Below, piece by piece: positions 55,234-63,034 of a stretch of 64,000 nt of DNA. Origin of the DNA: Meridianimarinicoccus sp. MJW13 (GTDB taxonomy: Bacteria > Pseudomonadota > Alphaproteobacteria > Rhodobacterales > Rhodobacteraceae); NCBI RefSeq assembly GCF_014901205.1, contig NZ_JACNMU010000001.1, positions 434,001 to 498,000 of the forward strand, in the 5' to 3' direction. The position numbers and the translations under genes are program-made. Numbering within the stretch: the stretch's first letter is position 1; every line of letters starts with the position of its first letter. Below the pieces are notes generated by a model. The model made no database searches and was not told the DNA's origin. It worked only from the letters and a program-made list of their open reading frames with translations.

Positions 55234-56870
55234 TCCGTGCCATCGGCGCGGACCGTCACCAGAACCAGCGGCCCTTTCTGGGACTTTCGCGCGACATGCG
55301 TGACGGGGCCGTTCGCCGTGACGTAGCCCAGCCCTGATTTGCGCAGGGTCAGGACGGCGCCGCCACCGTGGTCGCGGCGCAGCACCCAACCGCCAGACGC
55401 TTCCGCCTCGAAACTGTCGGTCCAGGCCGCCTTGGGCCAGATCAACGGATCGGCATAGGGATCGCCGGGATCGGCACGGTAATTCATGGAACGCGGGACG
55501 GGATCGCCGGGCTGCGCATAGTCGCGGTTCTGGAACAGCGGCAGGCTGACCGAGAAGAACGACGGCGCCGAGAGATGTACGCCGTTGTCGGCAATCACCG
55601 CGACCTCGATTCGGGAAGGACGCGGCGTCGTGGGTGGCGCCACCGTTGCCGGATCATGCCAATCCATCTCGATGGTCACGCGGCCACCGCGCGCATCCTC
55701 GGGAAGGATTCGCACCTTTTCCGGATCGCCCTTTACCACCACCCAATGGAACGTCAGCTCGCGCCCGGAGGGATCTTCGGTGCCCGTCACATCCAGCGTG
55801 ATGTCACGACGGCTGGACAACCCGCGCCATGCCCGCCCGATGGCCGTGGACGTGGTGAACAAAACTTCACCCAGGTTGCCAGCCAGAAAATCGCGGCCCG
55901 GCACGCCCGAAAAATCCCGAACCACACTGAGCTTCACCACCGGCGGCAGCGCATCCGGGGCGATGGAATTGGCCAGCGCCACCATCACCGACGGCCGCAG
56001 CAGATTGCCCGCAAACGCGGTGGGATGCGCGCGCGCCGTCAGATAGTCGGCGTCCGAGCGCACGCCGGACAAGCTGCGCCGCAGGATCATCTGGGCGGTT
56101 GGCGCCAGCAGTCCCATGGCCTCGGCCCGCGCGCGGGTTTCCGGTTGCAGGGCGGCCAGCGCCTCGGCCACCGCTTCCATCACCGGGCGGTCGGTGCGCG
56201 ACGACCCCTGCGACAACGCGAAATGCGGCGTCATGGCAAACATCCGGTCGCCCTTGTCAACATCGTGATCGCGATGCTCGGGATAGACATAGAAATGGTT
56301 GGACAGATACAGCGTGTTGGCGCGGCTGGCGTCGGCCTGGCTGCCAGTCGCCATGCGCCCGATGGACCGTTCCAGCGGCCCCTTGGTGAAGGCGGTCGAG
56401 GAATTGCCGATCACCGGAAGCGAGAATGTCATCCGCCCCGCCAGCCCGTGATCCAGCATCTGGGTCAGGAAGGCCTGATCGTAGACCACGCGGGCCATCT
56501 GTGGAAAAGCGCCGGGTGCCAGCGCCGAATGCCCACGGTCGCGATTGTCATACAGCACCCCGGCCAGACCCGCCGCCTTGCCCTGTGCATAGAGCCGTCG
56601 CAATTGCCCGGCCACCGGGTCGCTGCGGGTCGGATCGACGATGGGCAGGGCGGCCATGGCGGGATCGGGCAACAGGTCCACCAGCCACTGGTCGCGCAGC
56701 GCCTGCCGGCGCGTGTTGGCCGAGGTGACAGGAGCAACGCCATCGGCCACGGGGGCCGCGACCTGCGCCATCCCCGTCCCGGCGCCGCCCGCCAGACAGA
56801 CCAGCGCAACCGCGCAACGCACGGTGGCTTTACAGAAGGTTAAACCGATCTTCCGACAGTTGTTCCGCAT
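55227..56870 (-). CDS. Secreted protein of unknown function with PKD-like segment
   Basis: A 547-residue protein I do not recognise. It has an N-terminal signal-like region (about residues 10-35: FCKATVRCAVALVCLAGG, then GMAQVAAP), so export is likely. The middle contains no clear catalytic motif. The part at about 330-430 (ITLDVTGTEDPSGRELTFHW, VVKGDPEKVRI, GRVTIEMDWHDP) resembles a PKD or Ig-like beta-sandwich fold. It converges with the tyrosine kinase gene, ending within seven bases of it, and diverges from the spike base gene. A role in cell-surface polysaccharide is plausible from location only. A much longer upstream frame overlaps the spike gene and is not used. Confidence 0.6.
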   Translation of the reverse strand: MRNNCRKIGLTFCKATVRCAVALVCLAGGAGTGMAQVAAPVADGVAPVTSANTRRQALRDQWLVDLLPDPAMAALPIVDPTRSDPVAGQLRRLYAQGKAAGLAGVLYDNRDRGHSALAPGAFPQMARVVYDQAFLTQMLDHGLAGRMTFSLPVIGNSSTAFTKGPLERSIGRMATGSQADASRANTLYLSNHFYVYPEHRDHDVDKGDRMFAMTPHFALSQGSSRTDRPVMEAVAEALAALQPETRARAEAMGLLAPTAQMILRRSLSGVRSDADYLTARAHPTAFAGNLLRPSVMVALANSIAPDALPPVVKLSVVRDFSGVPGRDFLAGNLGEVLFTTSTAIGRAWRGLSSRRDITLDVTGTEDPSGRELTFHWVVVKGDPEKVRILPEDARGGRVTIEMDWHDPATVAPPTTPRPSRIEVAVIADNGVHLSAPSFFSVSLPLFQNRDYAQPGDPVPRSMNYRADPGDPYADPLIWPKAAWTDSFEAEASGGWVLRRDHGGGAVLTLRKSGLGYVTANGPVTHVARKSQKGPLVLVTVRADGTDQ

Positions 56871-56987
56871 AAAGACGTCATCCGCTTGTGGCCTTACCCT
56901 TCTGGCACAGTCTGCGCCCGATGCCACCGGCGGTTCAACACCTTGCACGCTGACCCCGGCCCCCTGTGGCCAACAACGGAGATCCCA

Positions 56988-57251
56988 ATGGCTGACCTTT
57001 TCGCTGATACCGCCCCTGGCCTGACCTCGCCCGCGATCGATGGGGCCATGGTGGCACCGCATGATTCCAACCCCTTGGGCCATGTCTGCCGCGCCGTCTA
57101 TGTGGGCGGCGGCGGCGACATCCGGGCCGAACTGGTGTCGGGCGCGCAACTGACCTTCTCGGCCGTGCCCGCCGGATCGATGCTGCCCATGCGCGCCACC
57201 AAGATCCTGTCGTCGGGCACCACCGCCAGCGGCCTTGTCGCCTTGTGGTAG
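56988..57251 (+). CDS. GTA-type head spike base protein homologue (RCAP_Rcc01079 family)
   Basis: The 87-residue protein matches the small beta-rich family of the Rhodobacter capsulatus GTA head spike base (GhsA, rcc01079). It has an N-terminal MADLFADTAPGLTSPA segment, then the repeated strand pattern CRAVYVGGGGDIRAELVSG and MLPMRATKILSSGTTASGLVAL (outlined). In RcGTA the spikes bind the recipient's capsule. A GGAG ribosome-binding sequence precedes the ATG and a strong hairpin follows the stop, so it looks monocistronic. No partner spike (GhsB-like) or other GTA genes are nearby; the EPS genes flank it. Confidence 0.8.
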   Translation: MADLFADTAPGLTSPAIDGAMVAPHDSNPLGHVCRAVYVGGGGDIRAELVSGAQLTFSAVPAGSMLPMRATKILSSGTTASGLVALW

Positions 57252-57296
57252 GGTTGCGCTGCAACGCTGTGCACAATCTGTGCGCAGCAGGACACG

Positions 57297-57322
57297 GGCC
57301 CCGGCAAACTGCCGGGGCCTTT
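57297..57322 (+). terminator. Terminator-like hairpin after the spike base gene
   Basis: GGCCCCGGC-AAACT-GCCGGGGCC forms a perfect nine-pair stem followed by only three T. It is 45 bases past the spike base stop. The T-run is short, so termination may be partial. Confidence 0.65.
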
Positions 57323-57379
57323 GCGTATTGAAGGCGCGGACAACTTGTTGTTCGGCAGGGCGCACTCTATGTGCTGAGC

Positions 57380-58183
57380 ATGAAGAAATTTGTGCCCTTT
57401 CTGAACCGCCCTCCGCGCGTGGCCGTCGTCCGGCTGTCCGGCATCATCAACGGCGCCGGCTCCGGCACCTCTGGCCTGAGCGACGAAACCCTCGCGCCGC
57501 TGCTGGAACGCGCCTTTGCCAAGCACAAGCCCGTGGCCGTGGCCCTGTCGATCAATTCACCCGGCGGCAGCCCGGTCCAATCCTCGCTGATCGGCGCACG
57601 CATCCGGCGGCTGGCCGAGGAAAAGGACATTCCGGTCTTTGCCTTCGTCGAGGATGTCGCCGCCTCGGGCGGCTATTGGCTGGCGGCCGCGGCGGACGAA
57701 ATCTGGGTCGATCCCAGTTCGGTGGTCGGCTCCATCGGCGTGATCTCGTCTTCCTTCGGGGCACATGAGTTCATCGCCCGACACGGGGTCGAGCGGCGGG
57801 TTCATACCGCGGGCACGTCGAAGAGCATGCTGGACCCCTTCCGCCCCGAAAAGGAAGACGACGTCGCCCGGCTGAATGTCATCCTAGAAGACATCCACAC
57901 GGCCTTTATCGATCACGTAAAGGCGCGGCGCGGCGCGAAGCTGGATCTTGATCAAGATCTGTTCAACGGCAACGTCTGGCTGGGCCAGCGTGCCATCGCC
58001 GTGGGGCTGGCGGACGGCATCGGCCATCTGGTTCCGAAGATGAAGGAACGCTTCGGTCCCAAGGTGAAGTTCCAGAAGTACGGACCCAAGAAGGGCCTGC
58101 TGCGCCGGTTCGGGGTGCAGGCCGTCGAAGGCGCGCTGCACGGCATCGAGGAGCGCGCGCAGTTTGCCCGCTTCGGGCTCTGA
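57380..58183 (+). CDS. sppA: Signal peptide peptidase SppA (S49 family)
   Basis: SppA-type serine proteases degrade cleaved signal peptides or membrane proteins. The 267-residue short form has the catalytic serine in EDVAASGGYWLAAAAD and the catalytic lysine in a stretch around HTAGTSKSMLDPF. The IGVISSSFGAHE segment is also typical, as is SINSPGGSP. No clear transmembrane anchor is visible at the N terminus. The ATG at 57380 is chosen over an in-frame GTG three codons earlier. The next gene starts one base inside its stop (TGATG). Confidence 0.9.
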   Translation: MKKFVPFLNRPPRVAVVRLSGIINGAGSGTSGLSDETLAPLLERAFAKHKPVAVALSINSPGGSPVQSSLIGARIRRLAEEKDIPVFAFVEDVAASGGYWLAAAADEIWVDPSSVVGSIGVISSSFGAHEFIARHGVERRVHTAGTSKSMLDPFRPEKEDDVARLNVILEDIHTAFIDHVKARRGAKLDLDQDLFNGNVWLGQRAIAVGLADGIGHLVPKMKERFGPKVKFQKYGPKKGLLRRFGVQAVEGALHGIEERAQFARFGL

Positions 58184-58353
58184 TGTTGGTCAAGATCGTC
58201 ACTTTCTTCCTGATCGGCATGGCGGTTCTGGCCATGTTCGGTCGCCTGCGCCTGCCCGGACAGCGCAAGCTTGAGGCGCGCAAGTGCCCCAAGTGCGGTG
58301 CCTACCGGATCGGCAAGGGCCCCTGCCCCTGCAAGGACAAGAAATCTTCATGA
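58183..58353 (+). CDS. Small membrane protein with C-terminal zinc ribbon
   Basis: A 56-codon gene between sppA and the Ca/Na exchanger. The product starts MLVKIVTFFLIGMAVLAMFG (one transmembrane helix, residues 3-19), then a basic linker and a CPKC...CPC cysteine pattern (CPKCGAYRIGKGPCPC) that looks like a treble-clef or zinc-ribbon motif. Its ATG overlaps the sppA stop and its stop overlaps the next ATG (ATGA), so all three are coupled. The intact couplings on both sides and the cysteine pattern support a real gene. Function is unknown. Confidence 0.8.
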   Translation: MLVKIVTFFLIGMAVLAMFGRLRLPGQRKLEARKCPKCGAYRIGKGPCPCKDKKSS

Positions 58354-59303
58354 TGGATTGGGTATATGTCGCGCTTGGCCTGGTGATCCTGTTGCTGGCC
58401 GGCGACGCGCTGGTGAAGGGTGCGGTCAACCTCAGCCTGCGTCTGGGCGTTCCGGCCCTGATCGTCAGCCTGACCATCGTCGCCTTCGGAACTTCGGCGC
58501 CCGAACTGCTGATCTCGATCAACGCGGTGCTGGACGATGCGCCGGGGATCGCACTTGGCAACGTGGTCGGCTCGAACACCGCCAACATCCTTCTGGTGCT
58601 GGGGATACCGGCGATGATGAAGGGGCTGGCCACCTCGGGCTGCGACACGCGGCACAGCTATCTGCTGATGCTCTTGGCCTCGATCGTGTTCATTGCGCTG
58701 TGTTTCGCAGGGCCGCTGACCTGGATGCACGGCGTGCTGCTGTTGGCGGGCCTGACGTTCATGCTGGTGGATCAGGGGCGCCGCGCCCACAATCACCGCA
58801 ATGCCGCCGCCCTTGTCACCGAAGATCCCGAGGAACTGGAAGGCGCCGATCCCAGCCTGCCGGGCTGGCGCATCGCGCTGCTGCTGGTGCTGGGCCTGAT
58901 CGGTCTGCCGCTGGGTGCCGATCTGCTGGTTGACGGTGGCATCAACATCGCCCGCCGCTTCGGCATCAGCGAAACCGTGATCGGCCTGACCCTGATCGCC
59001 ATCGGCACTTCGCTGCCCGAGCTGGCCACCACCGTCATGGCCGCGTTCCGCAACAAGGCGGATGTGGCGCTTGGCAATGTCATCGGGTCGAACATCTTCA
59101 ACCTTCTGGGCATCATCGGCGTGGCCAGCCTGTTCGGCGCCATCCCGGTCGACCCCGAGTTCCTGAGCCTGGACCTGTGGGTGATGCTGGCGGCTTCTGT
59201 GCTGATCGCGCCGTTCGTGTTCCTGAAATGGAACCTGACGCGTGGCTGGGGTGTGCTCTTGACCGTGATATATCTGGGCTACCTGAGCATTCTGCTCGTC
59301 TGA
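58350..59303 (+). CDS. Calcium/sodium antiporter (CaCA family, YrbG-like)
   Basis: A 317-residue membrane exchanger of the K+-dependent Ca2+/Na+ type. The two alpha repeats are clear: VAFGTSAPELLISINAV with GNVVGSNTANILLVLG in the first half, and IGTSLPELATTVMAAF with GNVIGSNIFNLLGIIG in the second. About ten transmembrane helices are expected. A hydrophilic loop of around 40 residues (about 145-175) separates the halves. The start ATG overlaps the small zinc-ribbon gene. Confidence 0.92.
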   Translation: MMDWVYVALGLVILLLAGDALVKGAVNLSLRLGVPALIVSLTIVAFGTSAPELLISINAVLDDAPGIALGNVVGSNTANILLVLGIPAMMKGLATSGCDTRHSYLLMLLASIVFIALCFAGPLTWMHGVLLLAGLTFMLVDQGRRAHNHRNAAALVTEDPEELEGADPSLPGWRIALLLVLGLIGLPLGADLLVDGGINIARRFGISETVIGLTLIAIGTSLPELATTVMAAFRNKADVALGNVIGSNIFNLLGIIGVASLFGAIPVDPEFLSLDLWVMLAASVLIAPFVFLKWNLTRGWGVLLTVIYLGYLSILLV

Positions 59304-59319
59304 CCCGAAGGAGATCGCC

Positions 59320-60102
59320 ATGGCCGAAGCTGCACTTGTCACCGGAGCGGGCAAGCGCCTTGGACGCGCCATGGCCCTGGCCCTGGCCGACGCCGGACAT
59401 GACGTTGCGGTCCACTATGGCACATCGCGCGGTCCCGCCGAGAAGGTGGTCGCCGAGATTGTGGCCAAGGGACGCAAGGCCGTCGCCCTGGGCGCGGACC
59501 TGCTGGACGAGACGCAGACCGTACCGCTGATCGGCCGCGCTTCTGCAGCGCTTGGCGCGCCGCTGACGGTTCTGGTGAACAACGCCTCGATCTTCGAACA
59601 CGACGATCTGGACACCGCGACCCGCGACAGCTGGGACCGGCATCTGGAAAGCAACCTGCGCGCGCCATACGTCCTGACCCAGGCCTTTGCCCGCCAGGTG
59701 CCACCGCTCGACACAGATGCGCAGGGCGAGCCCGTCGCGCGCGGCCTGGTGGTCAACATGATCGACCAGCGCGTGCACAAGCTGACCCCCGAGTTCAGCA
59801 CCTACACCATCGCCAAGATGGGTCTGTGGGCCTTCACGCGCACCGCCGCCATGGGGTTGGCGCCCAAAATACGGGTGAATGGCATCGGCCCCGGCCCGAC
59901 CCTGCGGGGGGGGCGTCAGTCGGCCGAAGATTTCGCCCGCCAACGCGCCCTGACCCCGCTGCATCGCGGGGCCAATTCCGAAGATATCACCGGAGCGTTG
60001 ATGTATTTCCTGACGGCCAAGGCAGTCACGGGACAGATCCTCTGCGTCGATGGCGGCCAGCATCTGGCATGGAAAACGCCGGATGTAGACGGGGTTGAAT
60101 GA
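59320..60102 (+). CDS. Short-chain dehydrogenase (pteridine reductase-like)
   Basis: A 260-residue SDR with the cofactor motif TGAGKRLGRAMALALA, the LVNNASIFEHDD segment and the catalytic YTIAK. The GAGKRLG variant and the NNASIFE segment resemble pteridine reductase/FolM-like SDRs, which reduce dihydrobiopterin-type substrates, but substrate assignment is uncertain. An AAGGAG ribosome-binding sequence precedes the ATG, 17 bases after the antiporter stop, so it closes the sppA-led operon. Confidence 0.8.
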   Translation: MAEAALVTGAGKRLGRAMALALADAGHDVAVHYGTSRGPAEKVVAEIVAKGRKAVALGADLLDETQTVPLIGRASAALGAPLTVLVNNASIFEHDDLDTATRDSWDRHLESNLRAPYVLTQAFARQVPPLDTDAQGEPVARGLVVNMIDQRVHKLTPEFSTYTIAKMGLWAFTRTAAMGLAPKIRVNGIGPGPTLRGGRQSAEDFARQRALTPLHRGANSEDITGALMYFLTAKAVTGQILCVDGGQHLAWKTPDVDGVE

Positions 60103-60393
60103 CCATTCTCAAATGCAAGTTTTGCACCGCACACGGGCCGTCACATCCTTGTCACGAAAACGTTAAGCTTCTCATGCACTTATACTCTGGTTGAACTTTT
60201 TAAGTTGCGAAATCAATGACCTGGAAAACAGCCTAATTTTTAGGCAAACCGGGGAAGTGCCGTCCTGACAAGGGAAAAACCGGATACCCCGAAACTTGCC
60301 AACAGAGTTATCCACAGAAACCGTGGACATGTTCGCCCTTGTGATCGACCGCGAATGGTTGCAGCGACATGAGGGAATCGAGTTGATGGATCC
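60103..60393. promoter_or_regulatory. Control region upstream of uvrC
   Basis: This 291-base spacer is A/T-richer than the genes around it. It contains a 15-base perfect inverted repeat GCCTAA-TTT-TTAGGC at 60231-60245 and a perfect consensus DnaA box TTATCCACA at 60308-60316. No open frame of note is present. A weaker repeat AACTT-TTT-AAGTT lies near 60194. The promoter of uvrC is presumably here. Confidence 0.5.
60308..60316 (+). promoter_or_regulatory. Consensus DnaA box
   Basis: The nine bases TTATCCACA match the high-affinity DnaA box exactly. It stands about 78 bases upstream of the uvrC start. A single box is not an origin; it could allow DnaA to influence uvrC transcription or be chance. 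Confidence 0.45.
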
Positions 60394-62259
60394 ATGCCCG
60401 AAACACCGCCCCCCGCCCCCGCCAAAACCGGCCATGATTGCATTCAGGAATACCTGAAAACGCTGGACAGCTCGCCCGGCGTCTACCGGATGCTGGATGC
60501 GGAAAGCCGGGTGCTCTATGTGGGCAAGGCGCACAACCTGAAGGCGCGGGTTTCGAATTATGCCCGCCCGTCCGGACACAGCCGCCGGATCGAATGCATG
60601 ATCTCGGAAACCGCGTCGATGATGTTCCTGACCACGCGCACCGAGACCGAGGCGCTGTTGCTGGAACAGAACCTCATCAAGCAGCTCAAGCCGCGCTACA
60701 ACGTGCTGCTGCGCGACGACAAGAGCTTTCCGAATATCCTGGTCACCAAGGATCATCCCTTCCCGCAGATCCGCAAGCATCGCGGCCGCAAGTCGGTCAA
60801 GGGCAGTTACTATGGCCCCTTTGCCAGCGCCGGCGCGGTGAACCGGACCCTGAACCAGTTGCAGAAAGTGTTTTTGCTGCGCAACTGCTCGGACGCGATG
60901 TATTCCAGCCGGACCCGCCCCTGCCTGCTTCATCAGATCAAGCGCTGTGCGGCGCCCTGCACCGGCGAGATCAGCGAACAGGACTATGCCGGGCTGGTGG
61001 CCGATGCCGAACGCTTCCTGTCGGGACGCTCTACCAAGGTGCAGGAAACGTTGGCCGCACAGATGGCGGAAGCCGCCGAGGCCATGGAATTCGAACGCGC
61101 CGCCATCCTGCGCGACCGCATCAAGGCGCTGACGCAGGTGCAGACCGCGCAGGGCATCAACCCGCGCGGCGTGCCCGAGGCCGACGTGGTCGCCCTGCAC
61201 ATGGAAGGTGGGCAGGCCTGCGTGCAGGTGTTCTTCATCCGCGCCAACCAGAACTGGGGCAACAAGGATTTCTATCCGCGCGTGGCCGAAGCCGAGGCGT
61301 CCGAGGTGCTGCAGGCGTTTCTGGGGCAGTTCTATGACGGCAAGCAGCCACCGCGCCGCCTGATCCTGTCCCATCCCATCGACGATCCCGACCTGATGGC
61401 CGAGGCGTTGAGCCAGAAGGCCGGGCGCAAGGTGGCCATCGACGTACCCAAACGTGGCGAGAAGGCCGAACTGGTGTCCGGTGCCGCCCGCAATGCCCGC
61501 GAGAGCCTGGCGCGCAAGATGGCCGACACCGCCACGCAGGGCAAACTGTTGCGCGGTCTGGCCGAGGCGTTCGGCCTCGACACCCCACCGCAACGGGTCG
61601 AGGTCTATGACAACTCGCATATCCAGGGCACCAATGCCGTCGGCGGCATGATCGTTGCCGGTCCCGACGGGTTCGAGAAAAGCGCCTATCGCAAGTTCAA
61701 CATCAAGGGCGAGGAGCTGACCCCCGGCGACGATTTCGGCATGATGACCGAGGTGCTGACCCGCCGGCTGTCGCGGCTCATCAAGGAAGATCCCGACCGG
61801 CAGAGCGGCAGCTGGCCCGACCTGCTGCTGATCGACGGCGGTCCGGGACAGGTCAGCGCCGTGCAGAAGGTGCTGGAAGAACTGGGCGTGCCCGACATCG
61901 CCATGGTCGGGGTTGCCAAGGGCGTCGACCGCGATGCCGGCAAGGAAGAGTTCCACCGCCCCGGCCAGCGCCCCTTCGCACTGCGCCACAATGATCCGGT
62001 GCTGTATTTCATCCAGCGCCTGCGCGACGAGGCGCACCGCTTTGCCATCGGCACCCATCGCGCCAAGCGTGCCAAGTCGATGAGCGCAAATCCGCTGGAC
62101 GATGTGCCCGGTGTCGGCGGGGCGCGCAAGCGGGCGCTGCTGGCGCACTTCGGGTCGGCAAAAGCGGTGACACGCGCAAATCTTTCCGATCTGAAGGCCG
62201 TTGACGGGATTTCAGACGCGCTGGCGGAAACCATCTATGATTTTTTCCACGCGGGATAG
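60394..62259 (+). CDS. uvrC: Excinuclease ABC subunit C
   Basis: UvrC makes both incisions in nucleotide excision repair. The 621-residue protein has the GIY-YIG nuclease domain with [17 protein letters not shown], the cysteine-rich segment [15 protein letters not shown], the UVR motif region [16 protein letters not shown], the RNase H-like nuclease with [11 protein letters not shown] in variant form ([12 protein letters not shown]) and [11 protein letters not shown], and a C-terminal helix-hairpin-helix pair ([21 protein letters not shown], outlined). It is separated from pgsA, its usual neighbour. Confidence 0.97.
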   Translation: MPETPPPAPAKTGHDCIQEYLKTLDSSPGVYRMLDAESRVLYVGKAHNLKARVSNYARPSGHSRRIECMISETASMMFLTTRTETEALLLEQNLIKQLKPRYNVLLRDDKSFPNILVTKDHPFPQIRKHRGRKSVKGSYYGPFASAGAVNRTLNQLQKVFLLRNCSDAMYSSRTRPCLLHQIKRCAAPCTGEISEQDYAGLVADAERFLSGRSTKVQETLAAQMAEAAEAMEFERAAILRDRIKALTQVQTAQGINPRGVPEADVVALHMEGGQACVQVFFIRANQNWGNKDFYPRVAEAEASEVLQAFLGQFYDGKQPPRRLILSHPIDDPDLMAEALSQKAGRKVAIDVPKRGEKAELVSGAARNARESLARKMADTATQGKLLRGLAEAFGLDTPPQRVEVYDNSHIQGTNAVGGMIVAGPDGFEKSAYRKFNIKGEELTPGDDFGMMTEVLTRRLSRLIKEDPDRQSGSWPDLLLIDGGPGQVSAVQKVLEELGVPDIAMVGVAKGVDRDAGKEEFHRPGQRPFALRHNDPVLYFIQRLRDEAHRFAIGTHRAKRAKSMSANPLDDVPGVGGARKRALLAHFGSAKAVTRANLSDLKAVDGISDALAETIYDFFHAG

Positions 62260-62423
62260 GTGCCGGATTTGCGCGAAGGACGCCGGTCAACCTGTTGCAC
62301 GCAAATGACGATTGCCGGGTGAATTGGCGCTGCGGCAACAAAAGCCTTTCCCCCCTGCCGACCCTGTGGCTTGCTGCACCCAAACGGCCCCCAGGGCGAC
62401 AACTTTCTGAGAGGCAGCGAGCC

Positions 62424-63020
62424 ATGAGATTTCTGATCGGGATCATTGCATTCGTGATGATGGCGACCGCAAGCGCGGCGCAAAACTACACATTGCAGGT
62501 GGGGGACCGTGTAAACGTCGAGGTTCTGGAGGACGCCAGTCTGAACCGTACCGCGATGGTTCTGCCTGACGGCAACATCACCTTTCCCTTCGCCGGGACG
62601 ATCCGCGCCTCTGGCCGCACCGTGACCCAGGTTCAAAGCAGCCTCGCCACCGCCCTGGCCCCGAATTTCGCAACCAAGCCCACCGTCTTCGTGTCGATCG
62701 CCCAGCTGAACTCGCCGCCCGTCGCCGGTTCGTCGGGGTCGTCGATCAAGATCTACGTTCTGGGCGAGGTGAACCAGCCCGGCGAGAAAACCATCGACAG
62801 TGACCTGAACTTCCTGCAGGCGCTGGCTGTGACCGGCGGTTTCACCAACTTCGCCGCAACCAAACGGGTTCAGCTGCGCCGCACCGATCCGAAAACCGGT
62901 CAGGAACTGGTCTATACCTTCAACCTGAAAGAAGCCGGCAAGGGCGCCGCGATTTCCGGCAACGCCCGCCTGCGCGACGGCGACGTCATCCTGGTGCCCG
63001 AACGCCGCCTGTTCGAGTGA
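62424..63020 (+). CDS. Polysaccharide export protein (Wza/SLBB family)
   Basis: A 198-residue periplasmic export protein. It starts with a signal peptide (FLIGIIAFVMMATASA) without a lipobox, then the polysaccharide export domain (YTLQVGDRVNVEVLED, VLPDGNITFPFAGTI) and an SLBB domain (IYVLGEVNQPGEK with TGGFTNFAATKRVQLRR, outlined). It is shorter than E. coli Wza and matches the short export proteins of exosortase-linked EPS loci. GAGAGG precedes the ATG at 62424. It is separated from the Wzz-kinase genes by 7 kb of other genes. Confidence 0.87.
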   Translation: MRFLIGIIAFVMMATASAAQNYTLQVGDRVNVEVLEDASLNRTAMVLPDGNITFPFAGTIRASGRTVTQVQSSLATALAPNFATKPTVFVSIAQLNSPPVAGSSGSSIKIYVLGEVNQPGEKTIDSDLNFLQALAVTGGFTNFAATKRVQLRRTDPKTGQELVYTFNLKEAGKGAAISGNARLRDGDVILVPERRLFE

Positions 63021-63034
63021 GAGGAAGACTTTCC

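Noticed and set aside
56871-57365. N-terminal extension of the 547-residue protein to 712 codons
   Set aside because: The extension runs antisense to the spike base gene and its terminator-like hairpin. The shorter start is followed directly by a signal-like sequence.
60308-60316. Replication origin at the DnaA box
   Set aside because: There is only one consensus box, no cluster, no A/T-rich unwinding element of note and no dnaA, parAB or hemE-type neighbours.
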